This document shows positions 7,327 through 17,600 of a stretch of DNA of 24,059 nucleotides, one piece after another. This DNA is from an uncultured Bacteroidales bacterium (GTDB lineage Bacteria > Bacteroidota > Bacteroidia > Bacteroidales > Paludibacteraceae). Numbering within the stretch: the first letter of the stretch is position 1; each line of letters starts with the position of its first letter. The stretch is from positions 1 to 24,059 of the forward strand of contig CALEPS010000033.1 in NCBI GenBank assembly GCA_937910305.1, written 5' to 3'. Under the pieces are notes generated by a model. That model saw only the letters and a list, made by a program, of their open reading frames with translations. It ran no database searches and was not told the DNA's origin. Made by a program: the position numbers and the translations under genes.

Positions 7327-8501
7327 ACTATTACGCCGTGTTTCAGTTTATAACTCTCTTGTATGTCCCGATAACGGAGCAGTACCTCTTCTATCACGTT
7401 CTCCCATGACCGCGAGATAGTCTTGGAGGCCTTGTCTCCTACCCTAACGAGGATCTCCGGATGCTCCATGAGATAAGAAATCTGGTCAGCATATGCCTGC
7501 AAGTCATTGGGTGTAAGGAAGCCGTTCTCGTTAGGTTTGATGACCTCCGCCGCCGTGGATTCTTGCAACATTAGTGCCGGCGTATGCAAAGCCGCAGCCT
7601 CGCGCACCACCAGAGGTGCGTTATCATAGAGCGAAGGGAAGAGGAAGAGATCCGCTGCCGCATCGATCTTTTTAAGACGCTCGCGGTCATGGATATTACC
7701 CAGCAGCGTCACGCGATCCTGGAGACCAAGCGCGCTGATCTTATGCCGTATTTCCCGCACCGCATAACCCGTACCGACCATAAAGAGATGGAATGGCTTA
7801 TCCTTAATTAGAGCGAGCGCATCAAGGATAAAACCGATATTTTTCTCCCATATATGCTGTCCAACAAAGAGAAGCATCGTTTCATCAGGCAGTAGTCCCA
7901 ACTCCTCACGCATCTCGGCGCGCATCGCCTCTATTTGAACCGCAGGGGTATAGAAATCATTTCCGTTCTCGACCACCTCGACATGCCCCTTGAAGCCATA
8001 CTCCCTGAGCGTCGGCTCCACCGCCGCCTGCGGGATCCATACCTCGTCCGCTTTCTCGAAGAAACGTATGATGTGGTTCACCATCCAATCCACGACGGCT
8101 TTGGATTTCACGTTATGCTCGAAGTCCTGACGGTATTTGGAATGGAAAGTAGCCACCATCGGAATCTGCTGCCGCCGTGAAGCGGACAGAGCGAGGTCGC
8201 CTGTCGTAAAGGGGCAATGGGCATGGACAATCTCAAAATGCATCTTACGCCAATGATGCAGGAAGACAGGCGAGATATACGGCAGTCCGTAACGGTACGG
8301 ATGACGGAAAGGTATAGGAATAGAAGGATAGCGGTAAATTGGATATTTGGCAGCGCGTAATACCTCTTTTGAATTCGGCGCAAAAGGTGTGATAACCGCC
8401 ACTTCATGCCCTTTCTCATGCAACCAATACGCATAGTTCTGCGCTGTCATCCCAACCCCATCCAAGATAGGCGGGAAATTATCATTGAAGATTCCAATCA
8501 T
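7323..8501 (-). CDS. GT4 glycosyltransferase, diacylglycerol-glycosyltransferase-like
   Basis: This 392-residue GT-B enzyme has an N-terminal acceptor domain (IGIFNDNFPPILDGVGMT, then YRYPSIPIPFRHPYRYGLPY, IVHAHCPFTTGDLAL and VATFHSKYR) that closely follows the pattern of bacterial alpha-mono/diglucosyl-diacylglycerol synthases. The C-terminal donor domain has LLFVGQHIWEKNIGF and the glutamate-bearing REAAALHTPAL motif. It probably transfers a hexose from a nucleotide sugar to a membrane lipid at the cytoplasmic face. It is the first gene of a three-gene operon, with a strong promoter 71 bases upstream. Mannosyl- or glucosyltransferases with other acceptors remain possible, because acceptor choice cannot be read from sequence. 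Confidence 0.85.
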   Translation of the reverse strand: MIGIFNDNFPPILDGVGMTAQNYAYWLHEKGHEVAVITPFAPNSKEVLRAAKYPIYRYPSIPIPFRHPYRYGLPYISPVFLHHWRKMHFEIVHAHCPFTTGDLALSASRRQQIPMVATFHSKYRQDFEHNVKSKAVVDWMVNHIIRFFEKADEVWIPQAAVEPTLREYGFKGHVEVVENGNDFYTPAVQIEAMRAEMREELGLLPDETMLLFVGQHIWEKNIGFILDALALIKDKPFHLFMVGTGYAVREIRHKISALGLQDRVTLLGNIHDRERLKKIDAAADLFLFPSLYDNAPLVVREAAALHTPALMLQESTAAEVIKPNENGFLTPNDLQAYADQISYLMEHPEILVRVGDKASKTISRSWENVIEEVLLRYRDIQESYKLKHGVIV

Positions 8502-8571
8502 GCGATGTACGATTTGCTGGTTTTCGTTGTACGATTTAGTATCCGGCAGTTATGATTAACGGTTGAGTGTG

Positions 8572-8603
8572 CAAAGTTACAAAAAAAATCCCACATACGC
8601 AAA
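8572..8603 (-). promoter_or_regulatory. Promoter of the glycolipid operon, overlapping a terminator
   Basis: Read on the - strand: TTTG (8603-8600), exactly 20 bases, TAACTTTG (8579-8572), a perfect match to the Bacteroidota consensus. The -33 TTTG is in the loop of the terminator hairpin that ends the upstream giant gene, and the spacer contains that hairpin's 3' arm and T-tract. Confidence 0.8.
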
Positions 8604-8614
8604 TATATGTGGGA
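8581..8614 (-). terminator. Intrinsic terminator of the giant surface-protein gene
   Basis: TCCCACATA / TATGTGGGA form a perfect 9-bp stem with an 8-base loop, followed on the - strand by eight T. It starts 31 bases after the stop codon of the giant gene (8645). On the + strand the hairpin is followed by ACTTTTT, so it may also stop antisense transcription. Confidence 0.88.
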
Positions 8615-8644
8615 CTTTTTCAAAATTGTAACTTATTTTCAGGC

Positions 8645-11600
8645 TTATTGGCAGATAATTTTGCCGGATACCAGTTTCTTGGCGGTGTCACCCTTGAGCA
8701 TCTGCATGAAGGTCTTATCACCGTAGAGGAAGGTATAGAAATATATCTGCCCCGGATTTATATCCACTATCAGACCGGAGCCGGTATTCAGTACGTCATT
8801 AAGGCGTTCTCCCGTTACCAGGTCTTCTACCAGATCTACATCGTTCGGGTCTGCCGTAGGCACTTTCTCGTAGAAGAGACGACGTCCGTTCTGATCGAAG
8901 AGGGCGAAATGAACGTCCTTCCGGATCGTACCTACAAAGAGCTGGTTCGTACCGGGCAGACGCTTGATTACTACGTCGTTCGCCGTGGGTTCGAGCGTCT
9001 CATTGATAGACGAGACAGCGAAATGGATATAATAATACATCTCGGAACCATCGTCCGCCGTAACAATAATCATACATGTATCTCCGGCAGAAACCTCACG
9101 AACCGACACCTCTGCGTTCTCCGAATGCGGTATTGCTTCTACGCCCGGCGCAATAGCACCCTCGCGGAGGTAATAGGTATAGAAGGTGACATCCGATGCG
9201 AAATTGCTAATCGAATCCCCGTCCAGAAGGATCGCGCTCAAGAAGCAGTCGTTATCTTTGGCTATCGACTGGGAGATAGTATAAGTAATCTCGGTATTGC
9301 CGTCCTGCGCTACTACACGGATGAAGATCGTTCCTTCCTCGTTGTCCGTGATTGTATAGGTAGCCAGCGGGTCGCTGAGCAGCGCCTGTACATCCGCCGC
9401 AGAGAAGAAGTCCGTCGAATCCGACCCGTACGGGTGCGCATACATATACTCGGTCTGGAGAGGCAGGAAGCCGGGCAGTTCCTCGTCTTTGATCAGGACA
9501 TTCACCAAGGTAGCATCCGTCGGCTTCAGGAAATGGAAGACGAGCGAATAGATAGCCTGGTTTTCCCCGTTAGGAGCCGTGACGGTAATATCCACCTGAA
9601 TATCTCCGTTCGGCAGGAGGTAATGAACGCTATCCGTCATCTGCTGCGGGTCTCTTACTATGGTCTCCACAGAAGGCAGTTGCTCCTCCAGCGGTTTGTC
9701 CGCCGTATACGGTATATCAATCGTATAGCTATACTTGTCATAGCGGAACGGGAATTGTGCAGCGGGCAGTTGAACGCCATCTTCATCCCTGAGGATAATA
9801 TCCTGGAGAGTAGTAATAGAAGACATGATACGCTCGAAGGTCAGGGTATAAGTAGCCTGCGTACCGTCTTCCGCAGTTACCAGCACAGTAACAACATCCT
9901 CATTGATCGTGATCTCCACCACCTGGATCTCCTCTTTCTTGAGCACCGTTACAACTGGCACAGAAGCCTCTACATCGATCTCCACACGGTAGTTGAAGCG
10001 CTCGGCATCGTAGTTAGCCAGCGGCTTTCCGGCAAGGTTAATCATATTCAGCGTTGCTTCGCCGGACTTCTGAACCGGATAGTGGATCGTGTAGGTCCTC
10101 GTAGCGCCTGTAGCAGCTGTTACTGTAATAACCGTCTTGTAGCCAAGCGACTTGCTCTCCAAGGAGTCACGTACCTGCGAAACGAGCACGCTCTGGTACT
10201 CATCGCCACTGAGATACTCAACCGCAGGCAAGTGACCATTGAGTTCCGCTGCATACGAAGCGGTCAGTTCGTAATAATACTCATAGGTAGCCGCGTCGAA
10301 ATCAGCGAGTTGCTTCTGGTCAATGAAAATCATTTGCAGCCAGTCCACATCCGATTTCTCAATCGTATAAGAAACCGTGTAGGTATTCTTCTTTCCGCTC
10401 TCGGAAGTAACAATGATCTGGCGGATGAGCTGGTTAGCCGTGGACTCAACGGTGTCCATCGTCACGGTCTGCCAGTCGTCTGCTTCCTCCCAACCCAGTT
10501 CCGGGAATGCCATAGTACCTACCGGCAGGGTCAAGGCATAGTACTTGGTTTGCGGAGCAAAGGTCTCAAGCGCCTTACCATCCTGATAAATCATAGCCAG
10601 TGTATCTGCATCGGACTGGGTGAAACGGAAGACAACGACGTAGGTGTTCTCACGGGTAGCAGGATCTTCCGCCTGTACCTTAATAGTAACCTGGTTTTTA
10701 TCCGTATCCACCTCCGTGGACAGAATCTTTTGTGCCACCTCCGCTTTCTGCGCTACTACTTCCGGCAGTTCGTACGTACCTACCGGCAGGTCCACCTGAT
10801 AGAAGTAGTAAGCAGGATCGAACGAAGGCAACGGCTCGCCGTCAAGGAAGATCATGCTGAGGTTAGCATTCTTGGACAGAGGTACTACGAAGTGTAGCAC
10901 GTATTGGTTTTTCGTACCATCCACCGCGGTTACATTCAGCAGAACGGAGTCGCCTTGTTGGTCGATTTCTACCGTCTGACCGTCCATTTTCAGCTGCGCG
11001 TTCACCTCTGGCAGCAGTGTTGTTCCGGACGGCAGGTTGATGGTATAGTTATTGTTATCCGGGTCGAACGCGAGGTCTTCATTCAGCGCACGTTCGAAGT
11101 CTACAAAGTTCTTGCCATCCAATGTAATGTTCGCCAGCGTACGGTCGTTGGATTTGTTCTCGACATAGATATTCACCTGGTAGTCGGCTGTAGTGATACC
11201 ATCCTCCGCCTCTACATGCAGCACATAGCGGTACTTGCTACCTTCCTCCAGGTCGGTACGGACGATCGTCACTTTCTGGAAGCGGTCGTCAGAAGTATAA
11301 TCCACGTCTATCTGGCTCGTCTTGAGGGAGAGCGAATAGAAGTGACGTCCCGACTCAAAGTGCTCATCCTTATCCCCCTGGATTGCTTCGCCGTTGACGG
11401 TTATACCCGTCAGATCCACGCAGTGACTCGGCTCAGCATTGACGGTGAGATAGTAGTACTTGGTAGCCTTGCGGTCCTCCGACTCGACAGTGAAGACGAT
11501 AGGTTCGCCCAGTTTGGCAGGCTCAACAGATATCTTCTGTCCTGCGTTAGCGGCGACATACGATATATTCGGCATCTGCGGTTGGGCACGTTTCACGCCG

Positions 11601-14600
11601 TCAGCCGGCAGAGGCAGGGTAACGGTATAAGACTCTGTAGCAGGGTCAAAGCCGTCGATGAGCACGCTATCCAGCATGATTCCAGCCAGCGAAGCGTTGT
11701 TGCTCTTCGGCCGCAGGACGCGGACACGGTAGGTTCGGGTAGCAACACCGTCTTCCGCCGTAACGGCGATGGTATATTCAACGCCTTCCGTCACGCCTTC
11801 GTCTTCATTCACGATAGTATGCGTCGTAACGATATACTGTTTGTCTTCCGCTGCAACGGCCTCCAAGAGCAGCGTCGTGTCGGCATAAATCTCGTACGGA
11901 TCATCGCTGAGCTCCGGCACGAAGTCGTTGTAGTTCGCTTCATCCATCAGGATCTGCGCCAACTTGGTGTTATTCGAAAGCGCAGAAGGATAGGACCATG
12001 TATATGTCTTTCCTGTACCCGGCACAGCCCATGTCATCTGTGTCTCGGTTTGGACGAAGATCACGGAGTCTGCATCCTGCTCACGGATGAAGGACACGGC
12101 CTCAGCCGGTCTCGCCTCATCCTTTGTGAAGTTAGCCGCACCGAAGTCAGCTATCACGTTATCTCCAAGCGAGAACTCATGGATTGTACCATTCGGCGCG
12201 ATAACAGGATCTACGCGCGTAATAGTATAGGTACCTTTCGTTCCGTCCTCAGCGGTAACGGTCAGTACGCCGTTCTGCAGCGACACTTCCTGAAGGTCAG
12301 ATTTCTTAACGAACGAGATAACAGGCATTTGCTCTGCCGCCAGTTCGTAGGTCTTCACATCCGGGTCGTAAGTCAAGCCGTCTGCGATGATATTTGTCAG
12401 CGTAACGTCGTTGCTGCGCGGAGAGGTAAACTTAACGGTATAAACCGTTGCTTCGCCCTTCTCCGGCGTAACGGTGATCGTTACGGTAGAATCAGCAGGG
12501 TTGAAGGAGGTTGTTACCTGTTGTAAGGAGGAAGAAGGTACAGGCTGGATGTCCGGTAAGTTACGACGCGAAGCCGGCAGGGTCACAACATAATCGGTCT
12601 TGTTGGTAGCAAAGCCGTTGATCATTACGGTGTCCAGCAGGAGGTTCGCCAACTCGTTACGCGTGTCGAGCGGACGTTTGACGGTCAGCGTGTAATCGGT
12701 GTAGTCCACTCCGTTCTCCGCCCAGTTACGGATAGTAGCGGTGCGGGTCTCGAAGTCAGCATCTTTGGTAGGTGTCGCCCAAACGACATCCTGCGCTTGG
12801 TCCGCCACTTCACCGGTAAAGGAGAGTACAGGAAGTTCTATACGCTCCGGATCCGTCAGGGTAGCAGAGAAAGCGTTGTCGTCTTTCGCTGCGTCAAACT
12901 CATCAACCTTCATCGAAGCGAGTTTGTGGTTGTAAGAGAAACGAATCCAATCAACTAACATATTCGGCTCTCCTGATAGACCAAGCGACTCATCCTTGGT
13001 TCCGTCCACTTGGAAGAACGAGTTAATAATGATATTCAATAACGTCGGCTCTCCTGCAACCGTATTTGCGTCAGTCAAATCGTACGAAAAGGTTTGGTAA
13101 CTACTTACGTTGGATGAATTTTTCCATTCTAATGTTCTTTGTCCGTCATTTCCGGTTAATACATACTGAATTTGGTTGCTGGTTCGTACATTACTGAACT
13201 TATAACGAACCTGCATAACATCCGGACTATTGTGGAACGAGATACCTCCTGATACGTCAAACGATGTACCTCCCGCGATACCCCATCCTGAGTTGGAAAT
13301 TGTTCCTAAGGTGATGAATCCAGGAATCAGACCACCACCCGGTGTACTGTATTTCGTATTCAGTTCTACCACATCCGTACCGTTCTTCATACAAAGGTTG
13401 TCAGGTGTGAATGAGAAGAAACCAGTATGCTTACCTAACACATCCGTAACGGTATACCAACCTGATGGTTTTTGTGAACTTGTATAAGTTGCCGCCGCCT
13501 CCCAATTTTTAAACTCTGCATTCGGAACTTGCTCATCAGGATAGTAGAACCACACATGGTAAGTATTCGTACGGGCACTAACACCTTCACCGTACGTCAC
13601 TTCAGCAGCCCAATGCTTGCTGCTTTGCGCGATAATATTAATCTCTGCGCCCTTGTTAAGCGTATAGCGCAGTTTCGGTTTTCCTGTTACAGGAACGATA
13701 TAAGTAAATTTCTCGGGGGTAAAGCCCGGGATCGTAACTTCTGCGCCGTCTCCGATCTTCACGCGTATATCGGTCAGTACAGCAGGGTCAGCAGTAGGAA
13801 CGATCGGATTGATGGTATAAATCTCATCCGCTACGGTGTCGTTGTTCGCCTTGACGGTAATGATCGTCGGGTTATGTACTCCACCCGGCTGGATGAATAC
13901 CGTTTGTGCGTCGTAGGATTTCTCATACTCCACGGTGAGCGAACGAGAGCCGAACGGCATCTCTACATCAAAGTCGCGTTTTGCTTTATCTTTCAGGCTC
14001 AGTTCCTGATCCAGTTCCTTAATTCGAATCATGGAGAGCAGGTTCTTGGTCTTGAGCACTTCGCGTTTGAAGAGGATGTTATAGGTGCGTATGTCGCCGT
14101 TCTCTGCAGTCACGATGATCTGGCTGGTCTGACCGATCGGGCGCGAAATCACGTCTATCCGTTGCTCCGGTTCGTCTTTCTCAAACACCATCTGCGGACA
14201 AGCCTCGGCGCCGTACGGCAGGATCACTTCATAATCCGTCTTGTTGGCACGGAACGCTATCTCCGCATCTTCTGAATCAAGGTAAAGATCGCCTAAAGCC
14301 GTATTGTTGGATTTGCGAACTGGGAACGCGACGAAGTAATCCTTGCTCGTCACGCCGTCCTGGGCTACTACATGTATCTTCGTTGTACCGTTCGGGCGGC
14401 TGAAATACGTTGTGATCGTCTGGTTCGGCAGTTGGCCTACCGGGAACACATGGGGCACGACACGGCTGCGCCATGCAATCGAATCCTCATAGTGGGTAGT
14501 GTTCGGGTCAAAGCCCTCTATGCTGACACCGTTGATGAGGATGTCCGCCAGAAGAGCATTACTACTCTGAACACGGTTGTAGGTAACGGTATAGGTCTTC

Positions 14601-17600
14601 GTAGCACCGCTCTCTGCGAGCACGATGATTTGTTGATGACTATCATCCATGTTACCTTGCATGATCATCTGTCCTTCGCGTGCCTCTACCGTCAGTTTCG
14701 GCAGGTTGGCACCCTCGTCGATATCTTGCGTATAGTTCAGCGTAGCAGGATCGAAGCCGGCTATCTGAACGCCGTCCAGCAGCAGGTTCTTCAGCGTAGC
14801 GTCATTGTATTTCTTGATCACATACCGGACTGTATAGATAGCAGAAGTACCGTTTTCGGCAAGCACTGTGATCGCCCATTTGCCGTTTTCCGTTTGTCCG
14901 AAATAAACGACTTGTGCATTCGCAGCCGCCTTGTAGCTGATCTCAGGATAAGCGCTTCCTGCTTCGAGCGAGTCCTCGTAATTCTTTATCTCCGGAGCAA
15001 AGCCGTTGATGAGCACTCCGTTAGCATAAATCGCTTCGAGGGCGTTGTCGGCAGACAGTTCTCGATGGAAATGAATGACATAAGCCGCTTTGTTTCCCTC
15101 TGCGTCGGAGACATGCAGGGAAGCCGTGTCGCCTTTCCAGAGGACCTGCACGGTCTGCGACGGATCCGCTACTTCACCTTCTACCGTCGGTAGCGCGCCG
15201 GCATAAGAGAGCTCATACTCCAGCGTCGTAGGAGAGAAAGTAGCGAGAGTCGTACCGTTTACCAGAATGCCGCTCAGACGCGCTGTAGCTACCGCTCCGG
15301 TCTTAAACGTAATCTCATAGATATTCGCTGCTCCCTGCTCCGGCTGCACTTTGATCTGCGCCACACCGGCACCGTAAGGAGCCGTGATCGTCACTTGCTG
15401 CCCCGCCGCTTTTTTCACGGTGATCAACGGGCAGGTGGTGCTCTCCAGCAACACCTCGTAGTTCAGGGTCGTAGGAACGAAGTCCGGCAGAGGCACGCTG
15501 TCGGCACCTAAGTAAATCATCTCGAGATATGCATTCTCCGAAACCGTCACAATGAAGGTAATGGTGTAGGTACGTGTAGCGCCGGACTGCGCGGTCACCG
15601 TTATTGTCTGGACGCGGCCGTCCAACACGCTCAGCACGCGCTGCGACGTCTCCGCTTTGTCGAAGGTGACTGCAGGGATCTTGCTTACGCCTTCCGGCAG
15701 CGTGATCTCATACTCCGTCACTTCCGCGTCGAAGTTCTCCAATGCCGTTCCGCCCACATAGATCATGGAGAGGTCCACGTTGGTGGAAGTAGCCACCGAG
15801 AAATGGATGATGTAAGTGCGGCTTGCCCCGCTGCTGGGGCGAACCGTGATCTTATAATCGCCGGAGAGACCTCCTGTTACCGGACGGACAGAAGCGGTCT
15901 GGAAATTCTCATTGACCAGCGTATAGCTTACTGCGGGCAGGGAAGTAGTTCCTTGCAGCAGGTTTACCCAATACTCATTGGTCTCCGGCTGGAAACCGAT
16001 GTTATACCCTTCTACGGCGAGAGCAGCCAGCGTGTTGACGCTGAAGGTCTCCACGGAGAAGGAGATGATATAGATGGTAGTGCTTCCGTCTCCGGCTGTC
16101 ACCGTGATACGGCTCTTGCCGTTCGGTCCGGCGTATGTCGGCGAGATGGTCTGGAACTCATCGCCTGCTTCCCATGTGATCTCAGGAAGAGCGGTCGTAC
16201 CTACCGGCAGGACGTAGTTATAGGAAGTCACATCCGGGCTGAAGCCCTCAAGCGCCACACCTCCGATGAAGATATTATTCAGCGTAGATTTGTCCGATTT
16301 CTCCGTAGAGAAAACGAGTTTATATACCGACTGGTCTCCGTTTCCGGCAGTAACCGTCACACGTACCGTTCCGTCCAGCACTCCTGCGCCCAGCGGCGTT
16401 ACAGCTACGGTCTGGAACTCGTCTCCTACCGTATAAGTAATATCCGGAATGGCGGTAGTACCGAGCGGGAGGTTGATATAATAAGTGAAGTTATCCGGCT
16501 GGAAATTAGCGATATAACCGCCTGCCACCTGCAATGTCTTGAGGTAGGAATAAGAGGACTCCTCCAGTTTGAAGTTCAGTTTATAGACCTTTGCGATCTG
16601 GTTTCCCGGTGTTGTCACTGAGAGGGTATACTGGCCTCCGTCAATGATCGACGGCGCAGTAGCGACCACGGTCTGTTCGCCCGCCGGATATTTGGACACA
16701 TAGGTCACAGAAGGCATCTGGGTCGTACCTACCGGCAGCGACACTTTGTAGATCGTCTGCGACGGATTGAATCCCGGGATGGATTTGCCGTTCACCAAGA
16801 TATCCTGCAACTCATTATCCGCCAATAGTCCCACCTTGAAGTTGATGGTATAGGTCTGGGTGGCTGTTTTGTTTGCTGCGGTCACCTTGATCGTTGCGGT
16901 ACCGTTGACCGACGTAGGCTGGGTGATGTTGATGACCTGGGCATCCTCCTGACCTTCGGCTGTCACTACCGGAGCGGCAGTCGTTCCGTACGGCAGATCC
17001 ACGCTGTAGTTGTATTTCGTTGCGCTGAAGCCGGTCAACGGTTCTCCGTTAATCGTGATTCCCGCCAACTTAGCATTGCTGCTGGCAGCTTTCTGGAACT
17101 GGATCCTATAGGTCGTTGTGCTAGAGTTGTCCTCGGCTTTGACGGTGATGACCGTCGGCGTGTTGTTGAGGTCTCCGGGAACGATAGTGATCTCGGTTCC
17201 GCTCAGTTTGCGTCCGGGGAAAGACTTGGTCGTTCCTTTGGCGTTTGTCAGCGATCCTGCTCCGCGCATCGCCTCGATAGTAGGAATCGCGGTGGCGTTC
17301 TCGCCAAGCGAATAATACTGAATCTCCGTGCTGTTGGGGTCAAAGCCTTTCCACTCCTTGTTGTCCACATACAGCTTCTGGATTTTGGACGAATAGATCA
17401 GACTCACGTCGTCCACGTACAACGAGTTCCCCTCGTACAATCCGTCATTGGCGCGGAAGTTAGGGTAGTTGGAAGCCGAGAAGATGATATTCATGTAGTT
17501 CGGCTTGTTGTCGTTGAAATAGTATATCGGCAGCACGATTCTCGTCCAGTTGTTGTAGTTAGCGCGCTCACGCCACATACCTTCGCACACCTGCTCGCCG

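Noticed and set aside
8567..10897. A 776-codon open frame on the + strand, opposite the giant gene, with further long ones at 10904-12526, 13529-14275, 14372-15193 and 15803-16621
   Set aside because: They lie entirely antisense to a gene with a clear signal peptide and repeated domains. Their translations are arginine/isoleucine/leucine-rich with no domain pattern, and they break at arbitrary points. They are by-products of the giant gene's codon use.
9000..17391. Recent DNA-level tandem duplication within the giant gene
   Set aside because: The repeats are alike at protein level, but no long identical DNA stretches are apparent by eye.
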